This document shows positions 49,380-59,160 of a stretch of DNA of 64,000 nucleotides, piece after piece. Below the pieces are notes generated by a model. That model worked only from the letters and a program-made list of their open reading frames with translations. It did no database searches and was not told where the DNA came from. How positions within the stretch are numbered: the first letter of the stretch is position 1; each line of letters opens with the position of its first letter. This stretch comes from Bacteroidia bacterium. GTDB taxonomy: Bacteria > Bacteroidota > Bacteroidia > UKL13-3. The translations under genes were made by a program, and so were the position numbers. The stretch covers positions 24,408 to 88,407 of the forward strand of contig JAIBAK010000010.1 in the NCBI GenBank assembly GCA_019695215.1, in the 5' to 3' direction.

Positions 49380-52298
49380 TTATGGCTTTATAATTTGGTA
49401 GATAATATCCTGAATATCGGTACGCAAATTCATTTGAATGAGTTTGTTGTTCTCGGCACTTGGGTTTACGCGATTGCTTAAAAAAACAAATACAATTCCG
49501 CTTTGCGGGTCGGCCCAGGCGCATGTGCCTGTAAATCCGGTATGCCCGAATGTGTCAGGAGAAACCCGTTTGCTGCACGGGCTTGCCTTGTGTGTATTTG
49601 TTTCGGGCTTATCAAATCCAAGCCCTCTGCGGCTTATTTTAGAACTCTTCACGGTAAATTCATCTACAATTCCCGGCTTTAAAAAACGAACGCCACCATA
49701 TTCGCCCTTATTCAGCAACAACTGCATAATCACAGCTACATCGTTTGCGTTGCTGAAAACACCGGCATGGCCGGCCACACCTCCCATTAAAGCCGCTCCG
49801 GGGTCGTGAACATATCCTTGCAGCAACTGTTTGCGGAAGACACTATCGTTTTCGGTAGGGGCAATAAATTCAGCAGGAAATCGCTCAAGCGGTTTGTATC
49901 CCATAGTGGCTAAACCAAGCGGTTTGTAAAAAACCGAGTCAACAAACTTGTCGAGCGAAACTCCGGTAATGTTTTCAATAGCTTTTTTCAGAAGAATCAT
50001 ATTGAGGTCTGAATAAACGTACCCCTGTTCTTTTTTTATATCGCACGACAGAATCTCGTCCCACACCACATCCAAATAGTCTTTGTGCAGCCAAAGGTTT
50101 TTGGCTACGGGAATGCAAAAAAGACTGTCCTGCTTTTCGCTATAAAGCAAAGGATTTAATTTCCCGTCAACAAGTGTTTTTTTGTAAAACGGAATAAAGG
50201 CCGGAAGCCCCGATTCGTGCAAAAGCAATTGCCGTATGGTAATATTTCTTTTGTTGGTCTCGCGCAATTCAGGAACGTAGTGCCCTACACGCCTGTCCAA
50301 GTCAAGCAGGTGTTTTTCGTGCAGTTTCATAGCGGCCAGCGTAGTAGATAAAACCTTTGTGAGCGAGGCCACATCATACAAATGGTATTCTTTAACCTGA
50401 GTGGTTTTATCATAAGTTTGATGTCCGAAAGCTTTATGGTAAATAACCTGGCCATCTTTAGCCACCAGCAACTGGCAGCCCGGCATAGCGCCCGCACTGA
50501 TAGCCCTGCTTACAAGCGTATCGATAGCTGACATGGTTTTGGCATCGTAACCCAATTGGTCCGATAAAACATATGAAAGCCTGTTCAGGAGCTCTCCCGT
50601 GTCGGTTGAATTAATTGCATATTCTCCTACACTCACCGGAAGTTTCCCGGTTGCGGTTCGGGCACCGAATAAAACTTGTGCGGCAATCTCATTATTCCAG
50701 GACAAATCTTCATAGGAAACAATCAGCGATTTTATGTTGGGCATAAACTGCATGCTGTAGGGGTTTCCGTTGTTTACCAGAATCATTTTTTTGTACAGGT
50801 TGAGTTTGTTTATGAAGCGAATTTCCTGATCGGATAAGCCAAAGTTTTTATTTACGAACCTACTGGTGTTGTGTAACGACACAATAACCAAATCATAGGA
50901 GTTTAATGACTCGAAAAGATTATCATACAGGTTTTGAGGGTCGTTTTTGTCAATAAAAAAACGGTCCATGCGGGCGTAGTTAAGCGCAATCTCTTCAAAG
51001 GTTCGGTACTCTTTAGCGCCCACACCCACCAGTGCAATTTTTTGCCTTTCTATATCCTTAACCGGAATAAGGCCTTCCTGATTTTTGGCGATTACCACCG
51101 ACTTTTCTATTACGTTCCGAATAAGCAAATCGGTGGAGCAGCAGTTCAGGTCTTCTATCAGGTGTTCGGTGTCAACAAATGCCGGCTTATCCAGACCGGC
51201 CCATTGTTTACAAAGCAGTACCTTTTTAATACTTGCATAAACGGCTTGTCGGTCGAGCAAGCCGCTATCCATTGCCTCTTTTATTTTTAAAATACTAAGC
51301 GGCACCTGTTCGGCAAACAAAAGCACATCATTTCCCGCCTGCAGCGCCTTGATATTGATATCCCACGGAGTATTAAATTTACTTACCCCCTGCATATTTA
51401 GGGCATCGGTAAGTATAAGGCCCTGAAACCCCATTTTCTTTTTCAGCAAACTATCCACCACTATGGGCGAGATGGACGAGGCGAGATTTGGTGTAGAGTC
51501 GAGGGCGGGAATAAAAAGATGCGCATTCATTACGCTCATCACTCCATTTTTAAACAACTCTTTAAACGGATAAAGCTCAAGGGTATCGAGTTGTTCAAGG
51601 GTCTTTTTTATAATGGGCAAACTGTAGTGCGAATCGCTGTCGGTATCTCCGTGTCCCGGAAAGTGTTTGGCACACGCCATTACCTTTTCACCCTGCATCC
51701 CGAGTGAATAGGCTGTTCCCATTCGGGCAACTTTATATTTGTCTTCGCCAAAAGACCTGTCATTGATTACCGGATTGCGGGGGTTGTTATTTACATCCAC
51801 CACCGGTGCAAAATTCATATGAATGCCCAGCCTGCGGCAATGCTTGCCAATTTCTTTTCCCATTAAAAAAACAAGGGTATCTTCATCGGCCGACCCCACC
51901 ACCATTTGTCGGGGGAAAGTAGGCGTACTGTCAAGTCGCATGGAAAGCCCCCACTCGCCATCAATGCCAATGAGCAGGGGAACTTTTGCCAGCGACTGAT
52001 AATAATTGGTTAAAAGCGCCTGACGCACGGGTCCTCCCTTGAAAAAAATCAATCCGCCAATTTTAAGTTCCTGCACTAAGCAACTAATTTCTTTGATATG
52101 CACAGAGTCTTTGCCGGACCAGGCCGCAACCATAAAAAGCTGGGCAATGCGCTCCTCCTCGGTAAGGGAATTGAATACCGAATCGACCCAGGTGTTTGGT
52201 GCAGCCCAGGCCGGGCACAGGGCAATATTATCCTGAGCAAAAGATAACGACCTGCAGCTAAGCGAAAGAAGAATGAGGAGGAGAGTTTTGTATTTCAT
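49380..52298 (-). CDS. Fusion of beta-N-acetylglucosaminidase (GH3, NagZ-like) and serine beta-lactamase-fold domain
   Basis: 972 residues. Signal peptide MKYKTLLLILLSLSCRSLSFAQ. GH3 domain about 35-370 with KHFPGHGDTDSDSHY (about 212, catalytic His-Asp of NagZ type) and the nucleophile in LTDALNMQGV. A GH3_C-like part spans about 400-560. The C-terminal part (about 590-960) is a class C beta-lactamase/PBP4*-like serine hydrolase with VASLTK (SxxK near 643), YSDLN (YxN) and HTGFTG (HxG-type third motif). Acts in the periplasm on muropeptides or glycopeptides. ATG 52298, divergent from mutL. Confidence 0.9.
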   Translation of the reverse strand: MKYKTLLLILLSLSCRSLSFAQDNIALCPAWAAPNTWVDSVFNSLTEEERIAQLFMVAAWSGKDSVHIKEISCLVQELKIGGLIFFKGGPVRQALLTNYYQSLAKVPLLIGIDGEWGLSMRLDSTPTFPRQMVVGSADEDTLVFLMGKEIGKHCRRLGIHMNFAPVVDVNNNPRNPVINDRSFGEDKYKVARMGTAYSLGMQGEKVMACAKHFPGHGDTDSDSHYSLPIIKKTLEQLDTLELYPFKELFKNGVMSVMNAHLFIPALDSTPNLASSISPIVVDSLLKKKMGFQGLILTDALNMQGVSKFNTPWDINIKALQAGNDVLLFAEQVPLSILKIKEAMDSGLLDRQAVYASIKKVLLCKQWAGLDKPAFVDTEHLIEDLNCCSTDLLIRNVIEKSVVIAKNQEGLIPVKDIERQKIALVGVGAKEYRTFEEIALNYARMDRFFIDKNDPQNLYDNLFESLNSYDLVIVSLHNTSRFVNKNFGLSDQEIRFINKLNLYKKMILVNNGNPYSMQFMPNIKSLIVSYEDLSWNNEIAAQVLFGARTATGKLPVSVGEYAINSTDTGELLNRLSYVLSDQLGYDAKTMSAIDTLVSRAISAGAMPGCQLLVAKDGQVIYHKAFGHQTYDKTTQVKEYHLYDVASLTKVLSTTLAAMKLHEKHLLDLDRRVGHYVPELRETNKRNITIRQLLLHESGLPAFIPFYKKTLVDGKLNPLLYSEKQDSLFCIPVAKNLWLHKDYLDVVWDEILSCDIKKEQGYVYSDLNMILLKKAIENITGVSLDKFVDSVFYKPLGLATMGYKPLERFPAEFIAPTENDSVFRKQLLQGYVHDPGAALMGGVAGHAGVFSNANDVAVIMQLLLNKGEYGGVRFLKPGIVDEFTVKSSKISRRGLGFDKPETNTHKASPCSKRVSPDTFGHTGFTGTCAWADPQSGIVFVFLSNRVNPSAENNKLIQMNLRTDIQDIIYQIIKP

Positions 52299-52329
52299 TC
52301 AGTGTGTGCAAAAGTGGGGAATAAATCTG

Positions 52330-52337
52330 TATTTTTG
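52330..52337 (+). promoter_or_regulatory. -7 box of the mutL operon
   Basis: TATTTTTG; start expected near 52344 with a leader of about 65 nt to ATG 52410. Confidence 0.5.
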
Positions 52338-52409
52338 TTTCGCGAATATTAACACTTCAAGCAATGGTTGTTGATAGCTGCAAACGCAATTTCTGAATCT
52401 ATAGTTTTC

Positions 52410-54212
52410 ATGTCAGACATTATTCGATTGTTGCCCGAACACGTAGCAAATCAAATTGCTGCCGGAGAAGTTGTGCAAAGGCCGGCTTCCGTGGTAAAGG
52501 AGTTGCTCGACAACAGCATTGATTCAGGGGCCACCAAAGTTGATTTGTTCCTTAAGGAGGCGGGGAAACTTTTAATTCAGGTGCTCGACAACGGAAAGGG
52601 GATGAGCCCAACCGATGCGCGCATGTGCTGGGAGCGCCATGCCACCTCCAAAATAAAACAGGTGGAGGATTTGTTTAAGCTGCGTACCATGGGTTTCAGA
52701 GGGGAGGCTCTTGCCTCTATTGCGGCCGTGGCTCAGGTAGAATTAAAAACGAAGCGGGCAGAGGACGAACTCGGAACACAAATCAATATAGAAGCTTCGG
52801 AGGTAACCAATCAGGAATATGTAGCCTGCACAAAAGGCACATCCATTCTTGTAAAAAATCTGTTCTATAATGTTCCGGCCAGACGAAATTTTCTCAAATC
52901 AAATCCCGTTGAAACCCGCCACGTTTTAAACGAGTGTATTCGGATGGCGCTTGCCAATCCGCAGGTTCATTTTACCGTGCAGCACAACGACACCGCCATA
53001 TACGACCTTCAGGCAACCGATTTAAAGGGAAGAATAGTGCAGCTGTTTGAAGGACGCAAAAGCGAAGACCTTATTCCATTTGAGGAAGAAACCTCCATGA
53101 TCAAAATTTCGGGTTTTGCAGGCACCCCCTCTTCAGCAAAAAAAACGAGGGACGAACAGTTTTTTTTCGTAAACAGCCGATTTATAAAAGATCCATACCT
53201 TCATCATGCAGTAATGGGGTGCTATGAACAGTTGATTGAAAAGGACCAGTTTCCGTTTTACCTTGTAAATATTGAAATAGACCCAAAGGAAATAGACGTT
53301 AATATTCATCCTACCAAAACAGAAATAAAATTTCAGGACGAGCGTTCTGTTTACCTTGTTTTAAAAACGGTAATTAAAAAAGCGCTGGGCGATTTCTTTA
53401 CCGTTCCCATGTATGAGTCAAGCGCCCTAAGTAGTTTTTTGCCACCCGCCCCTCTTCCTGACGGATATGTTCCTCGTGCGCCCGAACCCAAAAAACAGGC
53501 CGCGCTTAATCCGCTTTTTGTTCAGCCGTCCCTGTATAAAAGAGACACTACCAAGGGGTGGGAAAAAATGTTTGATGCCCGCCACACAGAACAGGAGACC
53601 CGACCGGCTATCACCCCTCAGGAAGAAAAAATAGCGAGAGAAGAATTGGGTTCGGCACCCATGCTGCAGCTAAATGCGAAGTATATTTTGACCATCACCG
53701 TCAACGGAATTCTTATCATTAATCAGCAGGCAGCACACGAGCGGGTGTTGTTTGAAAAATACCTTTCCGCAGCTGAATACAATCCTATTGCCAGCCAGCA
53801 AAAACTTTTTCCCAGAGTAATAGAGTTAAGCAAAACCGATTTTGAGCTGGCCGGAGAATTAATTCCGGAGCTGCGTTTAATGGGTTTTGACGTAACAGAA
53901 TTCGGACAGCACAATCTTATTGTTCACGGTATGCCGGCAGACATGTCGCAGGACAATGAAGAACAGCTTATTCTCGACATACTGGCCGATTACAGGCAAA
54001 GTGCTTTGGAGGGAGATGAAAAAAGAAAAGAAAATCTGGCGTTGTTATTGTCAAAAAGAGCGGGAATAAAAAACGGAACCCGCCTTGAGGAACACGACAT
54101 GAGGCAACTGGCCGAGCAGTTGTTTTACTGTGATCAACCCACCTATACTCCGGGCGGCAAAAGAACGTATATAAAACTGGCAGCCGACCAAATAGAAACA
54201 TTATTTAAATAG
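52410..54212 (+). CDS. mutL: DNA mismatch repair protein MutL
   Basis: 600 residues from ATG 52410 (MSDIIRLLPEHVANQIAAGEVV). GHKL ATPase with KELLDNSIDSGA, DNGKGM and TMGFRGEALASI; transducer domain; C-terminal dimerisation domain. The endonuclease motif DQHA(X)2E(X)4E is altered to NQQAAHERVLFE (about 437), and the late CPxGRP-type zinc motif reads YTPGGKRT, so nicking activity is doubtful. Start of an operon with two rhomboids and an EEP nuclease; 6 bp to the next gene. Confidence 0.95.
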   Translation: MSDIIRLLPEHVANQIAAGEVVQRPASVVKELLDNSIDSGATKVDLFLKEAGKLLIQVLDNGKGMSPTDARMCWERHATSKIKQVEDLFKLRTMGFRGEALASIAAVAQVELKTKRAEDELGTQINIEASEVTNQEYVACTKGTSILVKNLFYNVPARRNFLKSNPVETRHVLNECIRMALANPQVHFTVQHNDTAIYDLQATDLKGRIVQLFEGRKSEDLIPFEEETSMIKISGFAGTPSSAKKTRDEQFFFVNSRFIKDPYLHHAVMGCYEQLIEKDQFPFYLVNIEIDPKEIDVNIHPTKTEIKFQDERSVYLVLKTVIKKALGDFFTVPMYESSALSSFLPPAPLPDGYVPRAPEPKKQAALNPLFVQPSLYKRDTTKGWEKMFDARHTEQETRPAITPQEEKIAREELGSAPMLQLNAKYILTITVNGILIINQQAAHERVLFEKYLSAAEYNPIASQQKLFPRVIELSKTDFELAGELIPELRLMGFDVTEFGQHNLIVHGMPADMSQDNEEQLILDILADYRQSALEGDEKRKENLALLLSKRAGIKNGTRLEEHDMRQLAEQLFYCDQPTYTPGGKRTYIKLAADQIETLFK

Positions 54213-54218
54213 AAACAG

Positions 54219-54965
54219 ATGAACGATTATCGCCCCGGAGGCTTTCAGATATTACCACCGGTTGTAAAAAACCTGCTTATTGTAAACGGATTATTTTTTC
54301 TGGCCACGGTTGTTTTGGAGGAAAAATTCAGAATAGACCTGAACGAAACGCTTGGATTGTATTTTTATAAATCGGCCAACTTTAAACCGCTTCAGTTGTT
54401 TTCGCACTTGTTTATGCATGGTAATATCATGCACCTATTTTCAAACATGTTTGCCCTGTGGATGTTTGGCAGCATGATGGAAAATGTGTGGGGCAGTAAA
54501 CGGTTTTTTATTTACTACCTCGTTACAGGTATTGGAGCAGCAATTCTTCACATGGCTGTTTTAGCCTACTCCTATTACGATATGATTGCGGGAATTGACC
54601 CCGCTGCGCTCCATGAAATTTTAACCCGGGGTGGAGATTTACTAGCTCAGCATATGAATTATGCCAACCCTAATTTTGCAGCCATAAACAATTTACTCAA
54701 CACACCAACTGTAGGTGCATCGGGAGCGGTGTTTGGCGTGTTGCTGGCTTACGGCATGTATTTTCCCAATGCAGTGGTGTATGTTTATTTTGCCATACCG
54801 CTGAAGGCAAAATATTTTGTTGCCATCTATGGTTTATTTGAACTGTATGCGGGTTTTGCAAATAATCCGGGAGACAATGTGGCGCATTTTGCCCATTTGG
54901 GCGGCATGCTGTTTGGCTTTTTTCTTATTCGCTACTGGCAAAAAAACAGCCGCATATATTTTTAA
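54219..54965 (+). CDS. Rhomboid intramembrane serine protease (1)
   Basis: 248 residues, six membrane spans. Catalytic Ser in GASGAVFG (about 168) and His in VAHFAHLGG (about 225); N-terminal HLFMHGNIMHLFSNM holds the oxyanion His/Asn. A large loop insert of about 45 residues (about 115-160) precedes the catalytic Ser helix. 6 bp after mutL, 2 bp before the second rhomboid. Confidence 0.93.
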   Translation: MNDYRPGGFQILPPVVKNLLIVNGLFFLATVVLEEKFRIDLNETLGLYFYKSANFKPLQLFSHLFMHGNIMHLFSNMFALWMFGSMMENVWGSKRFFIYYLVTGIGAAILHMAVLAYSYYDMIAGIDPAALHEILTRGGDLLAQHMNYANPNFAAINNLLNTPTVGASGAVFGVLLAYGMYFPNAVVYVYFAIPLKAKYFVAIYGLFELYAGFANNPGDNVAHFAHLGGMLFGFFLIRYWQKNSRIYF

Positions 54966-54967
54966 AA

Positions 54968-55849
54968 ATGGGGCTCAAAAACGATATCAGAAACAAGGCC
55001 ATACATCAGGTTTCGCCCCTGCAGGCGCTACTCCTGATTAATGCAGGGTTGTTTATTTTGTTTGAATTGTTTCACGTGTTTTTCTGGCTTTCGAAAACCG
55101 ACAATATGGTTTTGGCCGAAATAAAGAGCTGGCTTGAACTTGCTCTGGAGCCAAAGCAATTAATCAAACAGCCTTGGTCAATTATTACTTATGCCTTTAT
55201 GCACGACAACTTCATGCATATCCTTTTTAATATGCTGGTGTTATTTTGGTTTGGAAGCATTTTTTCTGACTTTAACAGAAACAACCACCGGCTCTGGTTT
55301 TTTTATATTTCGGGAGCATTAGGCGGAGCCTTTCTGGCCTTGGTTGCGTATAATTTTATTCCGGCAGTCCATCAGGCAATTCCAATTCCCTATCTTTTAG
55401 GGGCATCGGCTGCAGTAATGTGTATTGTGGTTGCTACGGCTACACTTGTTCCGGAATACGAGGTAATGCTGCTGCTTTTAGGCTCGGTAAAAATAAAATA
55501 TCTTGCCATTGCCTATGTGTTAATCGACTTTTTATCAATGCCCGCGGGGAATACCGGAGGAAAAATTTCACATATTGGCGGGGCTGTATTAGGGTATGTT
55601 TTAATGAGGCAAATTAAGAGAGGGAACGATCCGGGTATTAGAATCTTGAAAATTTTTGATAGTTTTGGACCTTTGTTCGGGCAAAAGGGCGCGTTGAAAG
55701 TAGTTCACAGGGCAGAGCAGAAGAAAAGGAGTGAAGGACCTACACAGGAACAGGTAGATGCAATTCTTGATAAAATATCCCAATCGGGGTATGAAAGCCT
55801 GACACCAAATGAAAAGGAAATTTTGTTTAAAGCAAGTAAGAACGAATAA
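54968..55849 (+). CDS. Rhomboid protease (2) with C-terminal DUF6576-like domain
   Basis: 293 residues. Six spans; Ser in GASAAVMC (about 146), His in KISHIGGAVLG (about 201), oxyanion region HDNFMHILFNML. After the last span there is a soluble tail, EQVDAILDKISQSGYESLTPNEKEILFKAS, the DUF6576-type module common in Bacteroidota rhomboids. Stop overlaps the next ATG by 1 base. Confidence 0.9.
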   Translation: MGLKNDIRNKAIHQVSPLQALLLINAGLFILFELFHVFFWLSKTDNMVLAEIKSWLELALEPKQLIKQPWSIITYAFMHDNFMHILFNMLVLFWFGSIFSDFNRNNHRLWFFYISGALGGAFLALVAYNFIPAVHQAIPIPYLLGASAAVMCIVVATATLVPEYEVMLLLLGSVKIKYLAIAYVLIDFLSMPAGNTGGKISHIGGAVLGYVLMRQIKRGNDPGIRILKIFDSFGPLFGQKGALKVVHRAEQKKRSEGPTQEQVDAILDKISQSGYESLTPNEKEILFKASKNE

Positions 55850-56922
55850 TGTATATATTAAACAGGATATTTTTTCCGCTAAACATTCTGGGGATACTTG
55901 TTTTATTGTGTTCTTATCTGGCGCCCTATGTTAATCCTTCGGAGTACTGGTATTTTTCTTTTGCCGGAATGGCGTATCCGGTTTTACTTCTCGTAAACGT
56001 TTTCTTTTTTCTTTACTGGGGCTTTCAGGTTAGAATGACCTGCCTCTATTCGCTGGTAGCTATGCTTATCGGATATAACCACCTCACCGCTTATTTTCAA
56101 ACCGACCCTAAAAAAGCAAAAGTAATTACCCGCACCATAAAGGTGATTAGTCTTAACACGCACAACTTTGGCGCCCCCGAAAATAAGGCATCGGCCAACA
56201 ACTCATTAAGTGAAATTTTTAAAGACGATATGCCCGACATTTTATGTCTGCAGGAGTCGTACGAATCAAATGCCTTTAAAGGTTTTATTCTTAAGAAGGA
56301 GTTGAAAAAGTACAACATGGCCTATGTGAAAATAGAAGACAACAAGCTTCTTGGAAAAGGCCTTCCTATGCTTAGCGTTTTTCCTATCATTGACAAAGGG
56401 CTCATTATTTACGATTCCACATCAACCAATTTCAGTGCGTATATTGATATTGTCATCAACAAAAAAGATACCGTAAGGGTTATTAATACCCACTTGCAGT
56501 CCATTCATTTTGAAAAATACGACTATCAGTTTGTAAACAATGCGCAAATAGGAGACGATACCGATGTGGTGTCAACCAAAAATATTTTACGTAAACTGAA
56601 AACCGGATTTATAAAGCGTTCGGCACAGGTTGATCACCTGGTTGAATTTATGGAGCAAACCAAATATCCGATTATTTTGTGCGGAGACTTTAACGATACG
56701 CCCGTGTCATATGCTTATAACAAACTTTCTGTTGGAATGAAGGATGCATTCAAAGAAAGCGGAAGCGGAATTGGAACCACATATACCGGGCCTTTTCCTT
56801 CTTATCGGATTGATTATATTTTATTCAACGAACACTTTGACGGGTTCAATTTTAAAACGGTTGCAACAACGTTTTCTGACCATAAAATTATTAAAACCCT
56901 TATTGATTTGAACTCGCAATAA
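55849..56922 (+). CDS. Endonuclease/exonuclease/phosphatase family protein with N-terminal membrane spans
   Basis: 357 residues. Two to three hydrophobic spans (about 5-80), then an EEP domain: SLNTHNF, LQESY (Glu), NTHLQS, CGDFNDTP and SDHKII, all catalytic motifs kept. The catalytic domain should face the periplasm. Substrate could be DNA, a phospholipid or an inositol-type phosphate; not decidable. Last gene of the mutL operon. Confidence 0.9.
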   Translation: MYILNRIFFPLNILGILVLLCSYLAPYVNPSEYWYFSFAGMAYPVLLLVNVFFFLYWGFQVRMTCLYSLVAMLIGYNHLTAYFQTDPKKAKVITRTIKVISLNTHNFGAPENKASANNSLSEIFKDDMPDILCLQESYESNAFKGFILKKELKKYNMAYVKIEDNKLLGKGLPMLSVFPIIDKGLIIYDSTSTNFSAYIDIVINKKDTVRVINTHLQSIHFEKYDYQFVNNAQIGDDTDVVSTKNILRKLKTGFIKRSAQVDHLVEFMEQTKYPIILCGDFNDTPVSYAYNKLSVGMKDAFKESGSGIGTTYTGPFPSYRIDYILFNEHFDGFNFKTVATTFSDHKIIKTLIDLNSQ

Positions 56923-56928
56923 GGAGTT

Positions 56929-58212
56929 CTATTGACCAAAATATTTCTGATCAAATTTTTTGTATAGCTGAAACTGCGGATTGTCGGTTAAAGATGCTTC
57001 ATCTCCATTTATAAACACCCGCTCTACTTTGCTTTCGACCATATTCAATAAGTCGCCCGAACAGATTAACAGGGTAGCTAATCGCCCGTTTTGCAGCGAC
57101 CCAATCAATGAATCAACACCTAAAACCTGCGCAGGGTTTCGGGTAACCATCATCAGCGCTTCTTCTTTGGTTAAACCATAAGCAGCGGCTGTGCCTGCAT
57201 TAAAAGGAAGGTTTCTCACTTCCCACGAACCACGGTTAGAAATACAGCATACAATCCCTGCTTTTGCAAGGGAGGCTGCTTCGGTAAACGGTTCGTTTAT
57301 TTCTGCCTGACCACTTGCGGGTAAACGATGCAGGGTTTGCAATACGACCGCCACCTTATTTTCCTTAAGAAAAGAAACAACAGACAGGGCGTTTTTTGCG
57401 CCCACCCACACAACAGAGACGCCCAGAGATTTAAAAAACAAAACCGCCTCTATGATGGATGAACCCAGCACCGCTGAAACAAATACTTTTTGTTTGCCCG
57501 AAAAAACGGGGCGCACCGCATCAAATTTGCTTTCTCCGGTTTGCCTGCTGTCGGAATAAATTTTGGCTTCAGAAAAAAATGTTTTGAGCTTAGCTAATTG
57601 CGCGTCAATATGTTTTTTTGCTTCAGCTGCATCGGCTTCGCTCCATCGCGCATAGGGAATAAATTCGGGCCAGTTAATGTGCAGGCCGATATCGGAACAT
57701 ACCACCCCGTCCTGCCAGTTACTGCAAGAAGTGGTCATTAACGAAGAACTTCCGCTCACCACACCTCCCTGAGGTGTTGGCTGGGTGTAGACTACCCCAT
57801 TGCACAAAAGAGTGGGCAAAATGCGTGAGTCGCAGTTGTAGGCAATTAACGACCTTACGTTGGGATTTAATTCTCCCGTTTCGGCAAAATCGTGTGTGGG
57901 TTTGGCAGCATCTATTTCGTTTAAACCGGCATAGTTACACAGGGCAATTAATCCCGGGTAAACGTGTTTTCCGTTTAGTTCAATTACTTCGGCAGTTTTG
58001 AAAAAAGCAGAGCCAACAACACCTACGTGAATAATTTTTCCTCCCTGTATGGCCATCATCCCGTTTTCAATAACCACCCCGTTTCCCATATGAATAACGG
58101 CTCCGGTAAATAAAATGGTTTTACCGTTGCTTTGTGCGGTGAGCCGGTTGGGGAAAACAACCAGGAGACAAAATAATAAACCGGTACGGAATAAATGTTT
58201 TAACAAATGCAT
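56929..58212 (-). CDS. Exported amidohydrolase-superfamily protein lacking the HxH metal motif
   Basis: 427 residues from ATG 58212. Signal peptide MHLLKHLFRTGLLFCLLVVF...LTAQ. Composite-domain strands (ILFTGAVIHMGNGVVIENGMMAI, GKHVYPGLIAL) fit amidohydrolases, but the HxH that normally follows is replaced by LCNYAG. The C-terminal half keeps KAGIVCCISNRG and LVTRNPAQVLGVDSLIGSLQ. Bacteroidota have a family of such non-classical members, often in tandem; function unknown. Convergent with the EEP gene, 6 bp apart. Confidence 0.8.
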   Translation of the reverse strand: MHLLKHLFRTGLLFCLLVVFPNRLTAQSNGKTILFTGAVIHMGNGVVIENGMMAIQGGKIIHVGVVGSAFFKTAEVIELNGKHVYPGLIALCNYAGLNEIDAAKPTHDFAETGELNPNVRSLIAYNCDSRILPTLLCNGVVYTQPTPQGGVVSGSSSLMTTSCSNWQDGVVCSDIGLHINWPEFIPYARWSEADAAEAKKHIDAQLAKLKTFFSEAKIYSDSRQTGESKFDAVRPVFSGKQKVFVSAVLGSSIIEAVLFFKSLGVSVVWVGAKNALSVVSFLKENKVAVVLQTLHRLPASGQAEINEPFTEAASLAKAGIVCCISNRGSWEVRNLPFNAGTAAAYGLTKEEALMMVTRNPAQVLGVDSLIGSLQNGRLATLLICSGDLLNMVESKVERVFINGDEASLTDNPQFQLYKKFDQKYFGQ

Positions 58213-58220
58213 TTGCGTAT

Positions 58221-58244
58221 TACCTTTGCTTCCTCTCAAAAGTA
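58221..58244. promoter_or_regulatory. Face-to-face -7 boxes of the amidohydrolase and DUF2911 genes
   Basis: TACCTTTG on the plus strand (58221-58228) serves the DUF2911 gene; TACTTTTG on the minus strand (58244 to 58237) serves the amidohydrolase. Each start would lie inside the other box. No good -33 TTTG for either. Confidence 0.5.
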
Positions 58245-58269
58245 GTATAATCTTATCAAAATAAATCAT

Positions 58270-59136
58270 ATGAAAAAGAAAACAATTTTTACCATGTTGT
58301 TTGCGCTTGTTGGTTTTGCCAATGTGTATGCGCAGTTGCAATTGCCGCAACCCAGTCCCAAAGCACAGGTGATGCAAACCGTAGGGCTTACTGACATTAC
58401 TATTGACTACAGCAGTCCGGCAGTAAAGGGCCGCACCATTTGGGGAGACCTCGTTCCTTACGACCAACTGTGGCGCGCAGGGGCTAACTCGGCTACCAAA
58501 ATTACTTTCAGCAAAGACGTAACCATTGAAAACGTGGCGGTGGCCAAAGGAAGTTATTCGTTATTTATTATTCCAAGCCAAACCGGATGGACGATAATCA
58601 TTAACAAAGACGCAAGCGCATCAACCGACCAGTACAAGCAGGAAAACGATGTAGTGCGCGTGAAAACATTTCCGTCAACCATTCCTAAGCGCGAGCGTAT
58701 GGCCTTTATTTTCAGCAATACCACCGATGACCAAACCAGTGTTGATTTGGAGTGGGAAATGGTAAAAGTTTCTTTTGTTGTAAAAGCAGCTACCGATAAA
58801 CAGGCCGAAGACAATATTAAATCGGCTACCTCAGGTACCTGGAGAATTCATGCCAATGCAGCCCGCTATTATTTGGAAAAGAAAAACCTGAGCGATGCCA
58901 CTAAACAAATTGATATGGCTCTGACTTTAGCACCAAACGAGTGGTATGCCCTGTGGATTAAAGCACAAATTCAGGCCGAGCTGAAAGAGTACAAAAACGC
59001 GTATGCCAATGCCGTAAAAGCAAAAACCGAAGGAGATAAAAACCCGGCCGGGTTTTTCTTTAAAACGCAGGTAGAAAAAGCAATTGCCGAGTGGAAACCT
59101 AAGGCAGATGCCGAGCCGGCAAAAAAGAAAAAATAA
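58270..59136 (+). CDS. DUF2911 protein, exported
   Basis: 288 residues: signal peptide MKKKTIFTMLFALVGFANVYAQ, DUF2911 domain (about 25-190, with ITIDYSSPAVKGRTIWGDLVPYDQLWRAGAN and KGSYSLFIIP), then a TPR-like helical pair (about 195-270) and a Lys-rich end. Common in Bacteroidota and Myxococcota; activity unknown. Confidence 0.92.
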   Translation: MKKKTIFTMLFALVGFANVYAQLQLPQPSPKAQVMQTVGLTDITIDYSSPAVKGRTIWGDLVPYDQLWRAGANSATKITFSKDVTIENVAVAKGSYSLFIIPSQTGWTIIINKDASASTDQYKQENDVVRVKTFPSTIPKRERMAFIFSNTTDDQTSVDLEWEMVKVSFVVKAATDKQAEDNIKSATSGTWRIHANAARYYLEKKNLSDATKQIDMALTLAPNEWYALWIKAQIQAELKEYKNAYANAVKAKTEGDKNPAGFFFKTQVEKAIAEWKPKADAEPAKKKK

Positions 59137-59160
59137 CAAAAACAGATTTGCAAACCCGAG

